Source: an uncultured Clostridia bacterium
Lineage (GTDB): Bacteria; Bacillota; Clostridia; Oscillospirales; Acutalibacteraceae
Assembly (NCBI GenBank): GCA_944384855.1
Contig: CALWUY010000065.1
Location: forward strand, 1 to 64,000
Reading direction: 5' to 3'
Length of the DNA stretch: 64,000 bases
The position numbers and the translations under genes were made by a program. Below are positions 16,216 through 25,277 of this stretch, piece by piece (position 1 is the first letter of the stretch; each line of letters starts with the position of its first letter). Under the pieces are notes generated by a model. The model did not search any database. It had not been told where the DNA came from and saw only the letters and a program-made list of their open reading frames with translations.

Positions 16216-16551
16216 ATGAAGATTGACGAAAAATACTCTGCAGATAATGTTAAAGATCATGACTGCTGTGCAGTCAGACATAAAATGCGTACAGATGAGG
16301 AAAAAAGAGTTTTAATTACAAGACTTAAACGGGTTGAAGGTCAAATTCGCGGAATCGAAAGAATGGTTGAGGAAGATGCCTACTGTCCGGATATTCTGAT
16401 TCAGGTAATGGCTGCAACTTCGGCGCTGAACAGTTTTAACAAGGAACTGCTTGCCTGCCACATCCGCAGCTGTGTTGCGTCAGATATAAAAGAAGGCCGA
16501 ACCGAAGCGATAGACGAGCTTTGTATGGTATTGCAAAAACTAATGAAATAA
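16216..16551 (+). CDS. csoR: Copper-sensing transcriptional repressor CsoR
   Basis: 111 residues, all-helical DUF156 family. The copper ligands are present: Cys57 (AYCPDI), His82 and Cys86 (LLACHIRSC), which distinguishes CsoR from nickel- and formaldehyde-sensing relatives. The basic DNA-contact stretch RVLITRLKRVEGQIRGIERM lies at residues 31-50. The N-terminal 30 residues with DHDCC are longer than in the Mycobacterium protein and might add metal contacts. AGGAGG precedes the ATG by 8 bases. It represses its own promoter and copA through the palindrome(s) at 16137-16188 and releases DNA when Cu(I) binds. Confidence 0.93.
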   Translation: MKIDEKYSADNVKDHDCCAVRHKMRTDEEKRVLITRLKRVEGQIRGIERMVEEDAYCPDILIQVMAATSALNSFNKELLACHIRSCVASDIKEGRTEAIDELCMVLQKLMK

Positions 16552-16597
16552 CAGTTTACAAAATCACACTGCATTCAGAAAGGATCAAATATTTGTC

Positions 16598-19171
16598 ATG
16601 GATCAATATACTGTAACAGGTATGACATGCGCCGCTTGTCAGGCTCATGTGGAGAAAGCCGTATCAAAATTAGAAAATGTTGATTCTGTGTCTGTATCAC
16701 TTCTGACAAATTCCATGTCAGTAACAGGAAGTGCCAGCAAAGAAGAGATAATTTCAGCCGTAGAAGCCGCGGGATACAAAGCTAAGTTAAAAGGCGAATC
16801 GGAAAAGAATGATAGAGCCGGAAAAAAACTTGCTTTAGCCGAGGAAGCTTTGGAGGATCATGAGACCCCAAAGCTGGTAAAACGACTGTCTGTATCAGTT
16901 ATAGTTCTCGCTTTTCTAATGTACATTACAATGGGACACAATATGTGGGGATGGCCTCTCCCCGGATTCCTTGACGGCAACTATACCGGACTTGCCGTAA
17001 CTCAGTTATTGCTGTCCGGAATTGTGATGTTAATAAACCGGGAATTCTTTATTTCAGGATTTCGTTCTCTGTTTCACGGAGCGCCGAATATGGATACTCT
17101 TGTAGCGCTCGGATCCGGCATATCTTACTGCTGGTCACTGTACGTATTATATCAAATCACGTATATGGTTACTAACGGAGCATCCGGTTCGGATTTAATG
17201 ACGATATATCACAATCAGCTGTATTTTGAATCGGCCGCGATGATACCTGCGTTGATTACAGTCGGCAAAACCTTGGAATCACTTTCAAAAGGAAAAACCA
17301 CAGACGCTCTTAAAAACCTGATGAAATTAGCCCCGAAGACGGCAGTTCTGCTGAAAGACGGCAAAGAAGCAACAGTTGATATAGATGATGTAAAGGCGGG
17401 TGATATTTTTGTTGTCCGCCCGGGAGAAAGCATTCCGGTAGACGGCGTTGTGATTGACGGAACAAGCGCCGTAGACGAGGCGGCGCTTACAGGAGAATCC
17501 ATTCCCGTGGATAAAGCGGCAGGAGACAGCATAAGCGCGGCTACAATGAACCGGTCAGGTTTTTTAAAGGCAAAGGCGACAAAAGTAGGAGAGGATACAA
17601 CATTTTCTCAAATTATACAGATGGTCAGTGACGCCGCCGCGACAAAAGCTCCCATAGCGAGAATAGCCGATACAGTATCAGGAATTTTTGTACCGGCGAT
17701 CCTTATAATTGCGGTAATAGTAGCGATAATTTGGAAAGTAACCGGAAGCGATATAGCGTTTGCGCTGGAACGGGCTATTGCGGTTTTAGTGATCGCGTGT
17801 CCCTGCGCGCTCGGTCTTGCGACGCCTGTAGCTATTATGGTCGGAAACGGTGTGGGCGCTAAAAACGGTATTCTGTTCAAGACAAGCGCTGCTTTGGAAC
17901 ACGCCGGCAAAGTACAGATAGCAGCTCTTGACAAGACCGGAACAATTACTGCGGGCGAACCCCAGGTAACAGATATACTAACCGAAGCAGGAGTATCAGA
18001 AAAAGAGCTGATAACTTTTGCTTATTCTCTTGAAAAAAAGAGTGAGCACCCATTGGCAGACGCTGTGGTAAAATACGGTGATTCCCACGGATTCTCGGCT
18101 GAAGACGCAACAGATTTTATTGTTTTGCCAGGCAACGGACTTAAAGGCACCATAGACGGCCATGAAATTATCGGCGGAGCTTACAAATTTATTAATGAAA
18201 ATTGTGAAATTTCTCAAAACTTCAAAAATGCTGCCGACAAATTGGCTGAGCAAGGAAAAACCCCTTTATTTTTCGCTTGCGATAAAAAGCTTCTCGGTAT
18301 GATCGCAGTAGCCGATGTAATAAAAGAAGACAGCGCTCAGGCAATAAGTCAGCTCAAAAATATGGGTATTGAAGTAGTTATGCTGACCGGCGACAATGAA
18401 AAAACTGCAAACGCAATCGGTAATATTGCGAAAGTGGACAGGGTGATTGCGGGAGTATTGCCCGACGGAAAAGAAGCGGTTATAACCGAACTTCAGAAGC
18501 GGGGCAGAGTTGCGATGATCGGCGACGGTATAAACGACGCTCCGGCGCTTACCAAAGCGGATATCGGGATTGCTATAGGTGCCGGAACCGATGTGGCGAT
18601 TGATTCAGCGGATATTGTTTTGATGAATTCCGGATTAACAGACGTGAGCGCGGCAATCCGTCTGGGAAGAGCGACCCTAAGAAATATTCATGAAAACCTG
18701 TTCTGGGCATTCGGATACAACGTAATATTGATTCCTATGGCGGCAGGAGTATTCCCATTCATTCAAATGAATCCTATGTGGGGCGCTGCAGCAATGGCGC
18801 TTTCAAGCTTCAGCGTATGTATGAACGCTCTCAGACTGAATCTGTTTAAAGTCCATGACGCCGGACATGACAGGCCTATAAGGAAACATGCGTCCCCTGA
18901 AAAAAATGTAACTGAAGTTGCAGATAATAATATAAAAGAAAATAAAAAGGAGATAAACACTATGGAAAAAACAATCAAAATCGAAGGTATGTCATGCGCA
19001 CATTGCTCCGCGAGGGTAAAATCCGCTTTGGAGAATCTTGAAGGCATTGACAGCGCGGTTGTATCTCATGAAACCGGAACAGCTGCGGTTAAAGTAAACA
19101 GCGCATTTTCAGAAGACGCCGTAAAATCCGCTATAACAGATGCCGGGTACACTTTCATTGGGATAGAATAA
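16598..19171 (+). CDS. copA: Copper-exporting P-type ATPase CopA with C-terminal CopZ-like domain
   Basis: 857 residues. N-terminal heavy-metal domain with GMTCAACQAHVEK (residues 8-20); membrane helices; actuator TGES near 297; transmembrane CPC in VIACPCALGLATP near 400; phosphorylation site DKTGT near 444; GDGINDAPAL near 641. It pumps Cu(I) outward using ATP. Unusually, after the last helices a 60-residue polar linker (about 730-788) leads to a second heavy-metal domain with EGMSCAHCSARVK, ending the protein. That domain has its own ribosome binding site (see 18962-19171). Ribosome binding site AAGGA is a distant 13 bases before the ATG. Co-transcribed with csoR, 46 bases downstream. Confidence 0.93.
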   Translation: MDQYTVTGMTCAACQAHVEKAVSKLENVDSVSVSLLTNSMSVTGSASKEEIISAVEAAGYKAKLKGESEKNDRAGKKLALAEEALEDHETPKLVKRLSVSVIVLAFLMYITMGHNMWGWPLPGFLDGNYTGLAVTQLLLSGIVMLINREFFISGFRSLFHGAPNMDTLVALGSGISYCWSLYVLYQITYMVTNGASGSDLMTIYHNQLYFESAAMIPALITVGKTLESLSKGKTTDALKNLMKLAPKTAVLLKDGKEATVDIDDVKAGDIFVVRPGESIPVDGVVIDGTSAVDEAALTGESIPVDKAAGDSISAATMNRSGFLKAKATKVGEDTTFSQIIQMVSDAAATKAPIARIADTVSGIFVPAILIIAVIVAIIWKVTGSDIAFALERAIAVLVIACPCALGLATPVAIMVGNGVGAKNGILFKTSAALEHAGKVQIAALDKTGTITAGEPQVTDILTEAGVSEKELITFAYSLEKKSEHPLADAVVKYGDSHGFSAEDATDFIVLPGNGLKGTIDGHEIIGGAYKFINENCEISQNFKNAADKLAEQGKTPLFFACDKKLLGMIAVADVIKEDSAQAISQLKNMGIEVVMLTGDNEKTANAIGNIAKVDRVIAGVLPDGKEAVITELQKRGRVAMIGDGINDAPALTKADIGIAIGAGTDVAIDSADIVLMNSGLTDVSAAIRLGRATLRNIHENLFWAFGYNVILIPMAAGVFPFIQMNPMWGAAAMALSSFSVCMNALRLNLFKVHDAGHDRPIRKHASPEKNVTEVADNNIKENKKEINTMEKTIKIEGMSCAHCSARVKSALENLEGIDSAVVSHETGTAAVKVNSAFSEDAVKSAITDAGYTFIGIE
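18962..19171 (+). CDS. Nested in-frame CopZ-like copper chaperone
   Basis: Within copA, in the same frame, AGGAG (18948-18952) stands 9 bases before an ATG at 18962, the spacing of a good translation start. Initiation here would yield a free 69-residue protein, MEKTIKIEGMSCAHCSARVK and onward, with the length and ferredoxin-like pattern of CopZ (MxCxxC). So one message could give both a long CopA carrying a C-terminal chaperone domain and free CopZ. Separate expression is inferred, not shown; the alternative is that a copA stop codon was lost and the old copZ start signal is a relic. Confidence 0.6.
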   Translation: MEKTIKIEGMSCAHCSARVKSALENLEGIDSAVVSHETGTAAVKVNSAFSEDAVKSAITDAGYTFIGIE

Positions 19172-19213
19172 ACCGCGCTGAACCGATGTAATTATTAAAA
19201 TAACGTAAATTGC

Positions 19214-19251
19214 AAAAACTCCTGTTGACTTATCAGTTTACAGGAGTTTTT
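19214..19251 (+). terminator. Terminator after copA
   Basis: AAAAACTCCTGT (19214-19225) and ACAGGAGTTTTT (19240-19251), perfect 12-bp stem ending in five T, 42 bases past the stop. The remaining 300 bases to 19551 hold only the promoter at 19368. Confidence 0.82.
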
Positions 19252-19367
19252 GCCTTAAGTTTAAAACTCATCTTATTCTCAAGTCAAACGTACTGTATTC
19301 AATAAACATACCGAAAATTGCTTGCGTATATTTTATTCGTTTAGTTATCGCATATAAATGCCAAGAT

Positions 19368-19396
19368 TTGACTTTTGATTATTTAGCCGTTATAAT
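19368..19396 (+). promoter_or_regulatory. Promoter upstream of the broken traX gene
   Basis: TTGACT (19368-19373), 17-base spacer, TATAAT (19391-19396). About 155 bases before the ATG at 19552; a long leader with no clear structure. Confidence 0.65.
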
Positions 19397-19551
19397 AAAC
19401 TGTAAAAAATTTTTCAACTGACTTTTCTTGAACATCATTAAGAAACGATATAAAGTTTACCGTTACAGCGGTATTTTTCTAACTTTCCGCTTATATAACT
19501 TTTCTGTAAATACAGGTGAACGAAACATGAAAAACCGGCAGGTGTTTTAAA

Positions 19552-20029
19552 ATGAATTTCAACATAAAAGCCTTTGACGGCTTAAGTCAAAACATATTAA
19601 AACTTATTGCGGCTTTTTCTATGTTGGTTGATCACATCGGAGCCGAATTATTTCCTGATATTACCGCTTTGCGCATAATCGGCAGAATAGCATTCCCTGT
19701 TTTTTCTTATTTTATATGGGAAGGCAGTATATATACCCGCAACAAACTAAGGTACTTAATGAGAATTTTTTTGTTGGGTGTTTTATGCGTAATCGGATAT
19801 TACATCTACTCCGGCAAAATATATGCATTTATTTGGATTCAGCATAGGATTGCTTTTATTATCCGTCCGCTCCGGCGGCATACAATACTGGTGTCTTATG
19901 TCAATTCCGCTGCTTATTTTTTATAATGAAACCCGCGGCAAATTTAAAATGAAATATTTCTTCTATTGGTTTTATCCTGCTCATTTGCTTATTATCGGAA
20001 TGATTTCTCGCTTTATTTTTAACAATTAG
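19552..20029 (+). pseudogene. TraX-family membrane protein, frameshifted and shortened
   Basis: The first frame (19552-19926) starts MNFNIKAFDGLSQNILKLIA with the typical TraX MLVDHIGAELFP segment near residue 24, then IGRIAFPVFSYFIWEG. Similarity is lost after about residue 90. The end of the family (GFSIGLLLL, then KFKMKYFFYWFYPAHLLII) continues in the next frame up to the stop at 20029, so a frame change lies near 19820-19840. The combined length, about 160 residues, is well under the usual 220-250, and middle membrane helices are missing, so a deletion also occurred. TraX-like proteins are membrane acyltransferase-like proteins. A sequencing error could explain the frameshift but not the shortening. 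Confidence 0.72.
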
Positions 20030-20122
20030 CTTTTAAAAACGGGCGCTAAAAAAGTCTATGCGGATATCTTTAACTTTTAAGCCGCTTTGCTGTCAGAGTA
20101 TCTTATCTTCTGCTGAATTAAT

Positions 20123-20154
20123 ATGACCCCCGCCGTTAAAACGGCGGGGGTCAT
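20123..20154. terminator. Strong bidirectional terminator
   Basis: ATGACCCCCGCCGT (20123-20136) and ACGGCGGGGGTCAT (20141-20154), 4-base loop. Sits between traX (plus) and the GH95 gene (minus, stop at 20160). Confidence 0.85.
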
Positions 20155-20159
20155 ATTTT

Positions 20160-22394
20160 CTAAGTTATATTTTGGTGGGTAATTTTTCCGTCTTTCCATT
20201 CAAAATCAATAGTTTTATTTCCTTCTAAGCGCAGACCTTTTACCCTTCCGCCTCTTGCCCAGTCATCAGGCAAAGCCGGCAGCAAGCGGACCTCTCCGTT
20301 ATTAGTCTGCAGCAGCATTTCGAGAATACCTGCGACAAATCCGAAGTTGCCGTCTATCTGGAACGGCGGATGCGCATCCATCAGATTCGCGTATAAACCG
20401 CCTCCGTCATTGTAATTATATCCTGATTCCCTGACTAAGCGCATCATTTTGTCAGCGCATTTTTTGGCTCTTTCGGCTTTGCCCAGCCGTGCCCATACAT
20501 TGATTTTCCAGCAAAGTCCCCAGCCTGTTGATACATCGCCGCGTAAATCCATACTTTTTTCCGCGGCAGACTTCCACTCGGGAGTTTTGTCGTTAATCAG
20601 ATTGCCCGGATATACACCGTAAAGAAATGAAAGATGCCTGTGATGCGGCTCGAGTTCCGGACGCTCCACGTCCCATTCTATTATCTGTCCTTTTGAACCT
20701 ACAGTGTAATACTGAAGTTTATTCAACATAGATTTCAGTTTATCCGAAAACTCAAAATCACATTTCAAAATCTCGCAGACCTTAATGCAAATATCAAAAA
20801 TATCGTACGTCATACCGATATCCATAGCGCAGCCCTTTGATACGCTCGTAATACTGCCGTCTTCCAAATAATATCTGTTTTCAGGCGAAGTCGCAATCGG
20901 TGTGACAAGTTTTCCGTTCTCATTTTCAACCAGCCATGACGCTAAAAATTCCGCCGCTCCCTTTATTACATTCCAATATTTTTTCAAAAACTCAACATCA
21001 TTTGTAAATTCATAATGCTGCCAGATATGTCTTGAAAGCCATGCTCCGCTCATATTCCAGAATCCATAGCCTACCGATAAAACATCCCGGTTTTCTCCTC
21101 CTACCGGCTCGCTTTGTCTCCAGATATCAGAATTATGGTGCGAACACCAGCCTTCGCAATGATAATTTTCTCTTGCGGTTTTTCTTCCATTTTGCGACAA
21201 CTCCTCTGTCAAATCAATAAGCGGCAGATGACATTCTGAAAGATTACTGCGTTCAACATGCCAATAGTTCATTTCTGCGTTGATATTCAAAGTATAATTT
21301 GAACTCCACGGAGCGCGAAGCTCCTCATTCCAGATACCCTGCAGGTTCATAGCCTGGGTATTTTCGCGCGAGGCGGCAATCGTTAAATATCTTCCGTAAT
21401 CAAACAGCAAGACCATAAGCGCTGTATCCGAATTATCCTTTTCATACTCGGTCAGGCGCTTATCTGTCGGCAGATCCGAACGGTCTTTGCCCGATATTTC
21501 AAGCTCAACTCTGTCAAATAATGATTTATAGTCCTCAATATGCTCTGCTTTAAGCTGCGGATAATCCTTATCGACCTGAGACAGTTTCTCCTCAACCTTC
21601 GCTTCGGTATCGATTTTACTGTCGACCGGCTGTTTGTCAAACCCTTCGAAATCAGTACAGATATCTAATAACAAGTAAAAATCACTGGATTTAATTTTAA
21701 TACAGTCCTTTTCAATTGTACAGCTGCCGTTTAGTAAAACAGGCCTTACCGCTATACTGTATGTAAGCGCGCGGTTATTTTCAAAAGAATCATACCTTAT
21801 CGGATCTTCACATTCAAAATAACTGGGCGCGGCATAGTACGGCGCAGTGGATTTTATTATAAGCTGTCCGCTTTTACTTACATTTTTAAAAGGGTGCGGT
21901 GACGATAGTGATACAGCTGACTCGGATCCGGCAAAATCCGTAGAAAAATGATACGCTAAAAGCTCCGACTTATGAGAACAGAATACTTCTTTTGAGTATT
22001 TATGACCGCCGATTGAATATGTGGATTTCGCAACAGCGTCTTCCAAATCCAGTTCACGGTAATAATCTGTTACCTGTCCGGTATCCGAACATTTTATAAT
22101 AAGGGAACCGGCCGGCTGGTAAGATTCAGTCCAGCCGCCCAAACTGTTCTTCCATAAAACATTTTCGGCTTCAGAGTATTTATGATCATTGATCAATTCT
22201 TTTGCTCTGCATATCCCGTCAAATGCATTTTCAGGAGATTTATCCATAGGGAAACCCGACCAAAGCGTATCTTCATTCAAGGACAGTTTATCATCGAAAG
22301 GGTCGGCATAAACCATTGCCCCTAATCTTCCGTTGCCTAAAGGCAAAGCTTCCGTAAAGTTTTCCGCAGGTCTTTCATACCACAATTTTTTCAT
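20160..22394 (-). CDS. Alpha-L-fucosidase, glycoside hydrolase family 95
   Basis: About 744 residues from ATG 22394 (MKKLWYERPAENFTEALPLG); AGAGGTG is 8 bases upstream. The N-terminal domain has PLGNGRLGAMVYADP and LNEDTLWSGFP, the hallmark opening of GH95. The (alpha/alpha)6 barrel has NLQGIWNEELRAPWSSNYTLNINAEMNYW near residue 350, carrying the catalytic Asn/Asp residues, and AHPPFQIDGNFGFVAGILEM near the C-terminus. It hydrolyses alpha-1,2-linked fucose with inversion. No signal peptide, so cytoplasmic action on imported oligosaccharides (or release by lysis) is likely. Single-gene transcript between two terminator-promoter boundaries. Confidence 0.9.
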   Translation of the reverse strand: MKKLWYERPAENFTEALPLGNGRLGAMVYADPFDDKLSLNEDTLWSGFPMDKSPENAFDGICRAKELINDHKYSEAENVLWKNSLGGWTESYQPAGSLIIKCSDTGQVTDYYRELDLEDAVAKSTYSIGGHKYSKEVFCSHKSELLAYHFSTDFAGSESAVSLSSPHPFKNVSKSGQLIIKSTAPYYAAPSYFECEDPIRYDSFENNRALTYSIAVRPVLLNGSCTIEKDCIKIKSSDFYLLLDICTDFEGFDKQPVDSKIDTEAKVEEKLSQVDKDYPQLKAEHIEDYKSLFDRVELEISGKDRSDLPTDKRLTEYEKDNSDTALMVLLFDYGRYLTIAASRENTQAMNLQGIWNEELRAPWSSNYTLNINAEMNYWHVERSNLSECHLPLIDLTEELSQNGRKTARENYHCEGWCSHHNSDIWRQSEPVGGENRDVLSVGYGFWNMSGAWLSRHIWQHYEFTNDVEFLKKYWNVIKGAAEFLASWLVENENGKLVTPIATSPENRYYLEDGSITSVSKGCAMDIGMTYDIFDICIKVCEILKCDFEFSDKLKSMLNKLQYYTVGSKGQIIEWDVERPELEPHHRHLSFLYGVYPGNLINDKTPEWKSAAEKSMDLRGDVSTGWGLCWKINVWARLGKAERAKKCADKMMRLVRESGYNYNDGGGLYANLMDAHPPFQIDGNFGFVAGILEMLLQTNNGEVRLLPALPDDWARGGRVKGLRLEGNKTIDFEWKDGKITHQNIT

Positions 22395-22456
22395 AAACAG
22401 GCACCTCTTGTTTATAAAATAAAAATTAAACTTCAATATTGTAAGCAATTTATTTT

Positions 22457-22485
22457 ATACTAACGTTTTTTCTGCTTTTCGTCAA
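22457..22485 (-). promoter_or_regulatory. Putative promoter of the GH95 gene
   Basis: TTGACG (22485-22480), 17-base spacer, TAGTAT (22462-22457) on the minus strand, about 60 bases before the start at 22394. Confidence 0.5.
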
Positions 22486-22597
22486 TATTTAATATTAATT
22501 TCACTGATATTTTTTATAAAAACAGTATATTAAAGATTAAGAAGTCAGTCTTATGGCGCCGTGTTCGTCCCAGTTTAACGTTATAATAATATTTATT

Positions 22598-23353
22598 TTA
22601 CTTTATCAAAGATGAAATAACCGCTGTAAATTCCTCTTCTGTAAGTCCTTCAGCTGAAATCTGAAAACCCACATTCTTATGCATAAACTGTGCATAATAC
22701 TGTCCGCCGGCAGAATATCCTATCGCAACTTCCAAATTGTTTATAATTGATTTTTCTTCTGTCTCTTCAAAAAGCATATAGTCACATAACGGAAATTCAC
22801 CCTTGTCGACCGTAACATTAACCGTTCTCGAAAAATCCTTGTTTGAATAATTTAGTACTTGAGTATCCCAATAAACATCACCCTTGCCGCCGTCTCTTCT
22901 GTATATTCCGAAATGTTCTTTCTGTTCTTCCCATTCCTCCATATCTCCCGGAACATCCGGAAAAATATTGACGCCGTAATATTCGTTCAGCCCATCATTA
23001 TCCATTGATACAAAATCGTCTGTAAACAGGCAGATATTATGCTTGGCAACAGATATATCGTCAATCTGATTAACAATGATTTTGTTATTTGCGGCAGGAT
23101 TGTCAGGAGATTCACCTTTGCTTTCGTCAAAAGTGTCTTTTATGCCCGGATATAAGGCATCCTGCATAGTTTGTTCTGGTGAATTATCAAATATTCCGCT
23201 TTTCCAAACTCCTAATCCTAACACAGCGACCATACACACACAGCACAATGAAGCTGCCGTGCCGATAACAGCTTCCTTTTTTCTCCTTTGCTCTGCAACA
23301 TATTCTTCTCTGCGTTCAAACAGCGATTTTACCATTTCATCACAATTCTTCAT
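22598..23353 (-). CDS. Membrane protein encoded with an ECF sigma factor (likely anti-sigma factor)
   Basis: About 251 residues. A cytoplasmic N-terminal part (residues 1-30, MKNCDEMVKSLFERREEYVAEQRRKK), one membrane helix (about 32-53, AASLCCVCMVAVLGLGVW), and an extracytoplasmic domain of about 195 residues without recognisable family. AAGGAGGG lies 8 bases before ATG 23353, which is inside the end of the sigma gene (14-base overlap), so the pair is translationally coupled. This topology and position are those of a transmembrane anti-sigma factor; a zinc-finger HxxxCxxC motif is not seen. Signal sensed unknown. Confidence 0.65.
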   Translation of the reverse strand: MKNCDEMVKSLFERREEYVAEQRRKKEAVIGTAASLCCVCMVAVLGLGVWKSGIFDNSPEQTMQDALYPGIKDTFDESKGESPDNPAANNKIIVNQIDDISVAKHNICLFTDDFVSMDNDGLNEYYGVNIFPDVPGDMEEWEEQKEHFGIYRRDGGKGDVYWDTQVLNYSNKDFSRTVNVTVDKGEFPLCDYMLFEETEEKSIINNLEVAIGYSAGGQYYAQFMHKNVGFQISAEGLTEEEFTAVISSLIK

Positions 23354-23897
23354 AAATAAAGCCCTCCTTTTCAAGTTCTGCTTTTAAAGCTTGTTTTGCG
23401 CGGTAAAGCAGGTTTTTTATCTGACGGTCATTTTTTCTCAGAATTACAGCTGCATCTTTGTTTGTAAAATCCTCAAAATACACAAGCCAAAGAATATTTT
23501 TGTAATCTCTGTTCAACGCTGAGAACGCCTTATGAACTGCTATTTTTCTTTCATCCTTAATATACGATTTTTCAAGGCTTTCTTCTTCACTTAAATAATT
23601 TTCCATATCTTCAATAGGCGTATTGAGTTGTCTGGAATTTCGCCTTATGCTGTCTACCGCGGTATTTCGCCCGATAGCATACAGCCAGGACTTAAATGTA
23701 CTTTTACCCGAATATCTCGGCTTTTTAGTGATAAGTCTGAAAAAAGTATCTTCCGTCAGCTCCTCGGCGACGTATAAATTGTTGACATAACCGTTCAAAT
23801 AAAGAATCAGTCCATCCTTGTAATCATTTACTATTTCAATAATTCCCGTGTCATCACCTTCAAGGAAACGGCGGTAGCTACTTGCACCGTTATCCAT
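23340..23897 (-). CDS. ECF-type RNA polymerase sigma factor
   Basis: 185 residues. Region 2 with YVAEELTEDTFFRLITKKPRY and STFKSWLYAIGRNTAVDSIRR (residues 41-83), then region 4 with ALNRDYKNILWLVYFEDFTNKDAAVILRKNDRQIKNLLYRAKQAL (about 128-172), the usual sigma-70 r2/r4 pair without region 3. It directs RNA polymerase to a stress regulon and is probably held by the membrane protein encoded downstream. GGGGGGAG precedes the ATG by 5-6 bases. Upstream, GTGAAAG and CTTTCAC (23917-23947) form a small inverted repeat of unknown meaning. Confidence 0.9.
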   Translation of the reverse strand: MDNGASSYRRFLEGDDTGIIEIVNDYKDGLILYLNGYVNNLYVAEELTEDTFFRLITKKPRYSGKSTFKSWLYAIGRNTAVDSIRRNSRQLNTPIEDMENYLSEEESLEKSYIKDERKIAVHKAFSALNRDYKNILWLVYFEDFTNKDAAVILRKNDRQIKNLLYRAKQALKAELEKEGFIYEEL

Positions 23898-24056
23898 TGA
23901 CGCTCCCCCCCTTTTTGTGAAAGAGTATTTTTGTTCATCCCTTTCACTTATTAGTCGTATGAAAACGAAAAAAGTCTCACAGACATTATAACTTTTTAAA
24001 AATAAAACAGCAATAAATCCCTTTAGTTAATCTGTGCGTAAATTTTTTACGCAAAA

Positions 24057-24091
24057 ATCCCCGGCAGAGTCTTTTATACACTGCCGGGGAT
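24057..24091 (-). terminator. Terminator after the HTH membrane protein gene
   Basis: ATCCCCGGCAG (24057-24067) and CTGCCGGGGAT (24081-24091), followed on the minus strand by TTTTTGCG. 20 bases past the stop at 24111. Confidence 0.82.
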
Positions 24092-24110
24092 CTATTACCA
24101 AACAAATATT

Positions 24111-24620
24111 TCATTTTTTCTCCCGTGTCAGGACGGCTCCTGCTATTGCTCCGATCAGGACAACCGGCGCTGCCCTTACGAACAGCCACTCCAACGCGTG
24201 AAAGCCTACCCCCATAACCGCGGTTTCGGGTTTACTGTAATCCCACCCCAAATACGGACTGTTCAGCACAAATAAAACCGCAAAAATAATTACTATCAGC
24301 GCACACAACGAGATAAAACCCAAATGAAATATCTTTCTCCTCGTTGTTTTCCTTTTTGCGAGCTGCAGGTTTATAACCTCCAGCTTTTCGGAAATCACTT
24401 TTAAATCGTCCGGCTTTGGCTCATCAACCGTTTCTCCCAGCAAAACGCTTACGGAAGTTTCCAACACTTCAGACAGGGAAATCAGCATATCGGAATCAGG
24501 GACAGACAAGCCTTTTTCCCATTTAGAAATTGTTTGCCGCACTACATTTAGTTTGATAGCGAGTTCCTCCTGCGAAAGTCCATTTGACTTTCTTAATGAT
24601 TTAATATTTTCATTTAACAC
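24111..24620 (-). CDS. XRE-type HTH regulator with C-terminal membrane segments
   Basis: 169 residues starting at GTG 24620 (AAAGGTGG about 9 bases upstream). Residues 1-62 are a Cro/CI-type HTH: LRKSNGLSQEELAIKLNVVRQTISKWEKGLSVPD. A linker is followed by two hydrophobic stretches (about residues 99-119 and 144-163), so the DNA-binding domain is tethered to the membrane. Such proteins are common in Clostridia as poorly studied local regulators. It is alone on its transcript. Target unknown. Confidence 0.85.
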   Translation of the reverse strand: MLNENIKSLRKSNGLSQEELAIKLNVVRQTISKWEKGLSVPDSDMLISLSEVLETSVSVLLGETVDEPKPDDLKVISEKLEVINLQLAKRKTTRRKIFHLGFISLCALIVIIFAVLFVLNSPYLGWDYSKPETAVMGVGFHALEWLFVRAAPVVLIGAIAGAVLTREKK

Positions 24621-24727
24621 TCTGGATAACCACCTTTCTTTCAGTCGTTATCATTATCATATTCAAAACGAGCCGTTGCTTCAAGCAACGCATAATAACA
24701 TTTTATCTGTTAGTCATAAGCTTGTTG

Positions 24728-25180
24728 CTATATATTTTTTCGCAAGTAAATCATATCTGTCAGCTTCACTCCGCCATCATAAATCGGGTGGTCATAATTA
24801 TCAGTAAAGAAGTTCTTAATAATATGAGAGCGGATAAAACCGCACTTTTCATAAAATGGGATTGTTGATTTGCTGTCACCTGTTCCTACCTGCAATATTG
24901 AATAATCGCACTGATATTTTTTGATAATAAACTCAATCAATGCTTTACCGTAACCCCGCCCTTGATACTGTGGAACCACTGCAATATTTTTTATTTCCAG
25001 CACACCGTCGCCGACATCTAATACAACGCACTCCGCTTTGACACCGTTATCCTCCAAAATAAACATTGTACCATTATTGAGATAGCGGTCTACCATATCT
25101 TCCTGCTCATCTGCCAACAGAAGCAAGTCAAGGTATTGCTTCTTATTTTTTGTTATTTCCCTTATATTCATAATCTTCAT
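24728..25180 (-). CDS. GNAT-family N-acetyltransferase
   Basis: 150 residues. Acetyl-CoA binding motif A is IAVVPQYQGRGYGKALIEFII (about residues 66-86; Q/RxxGxG), and motif B is STIPFYEKCGFIRSH. The acceptor is not predictable; proteins, antibiotics or small amines are all possible. ATG at 25180 overlaps the GGATG ribosome binding site, so the fourth codon (ATG at 25171) may be the real start. Part of a string of small accessory genes, each with its own spacing. Confidence 0.82.
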   Translation of the reverse strand: MKIMNIREITKNKKQYLDLLLLADEQEDMVDRYLNNGTMFILEDNGVKAECVVLDVGDGVLEIKNIAVVPQYQGRGYGKALIEFIIKKYQCDYSILQVGTGDSKSTIPFYEKCGFIRSHIIKNFFTDNYDHPIYDGGVKLTDMIYLRKNI

Positions 25181-25277
25181 CCAATATTTTTGATTTTCAA
25201 AACATACAATCTAAATAAAATACCAACCTTTTGATATATTTACAACCGGCTGCTTTATATCCATTCCAGTCTTATTA

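Noticed and set aside
22537-22597. Short minus-strand tail reading LNWDEHGAIRLTS before a stop
   Set aside because: Looks like the end of a protein, but is only about 20 codons with no upstream continuation; it could be chance.
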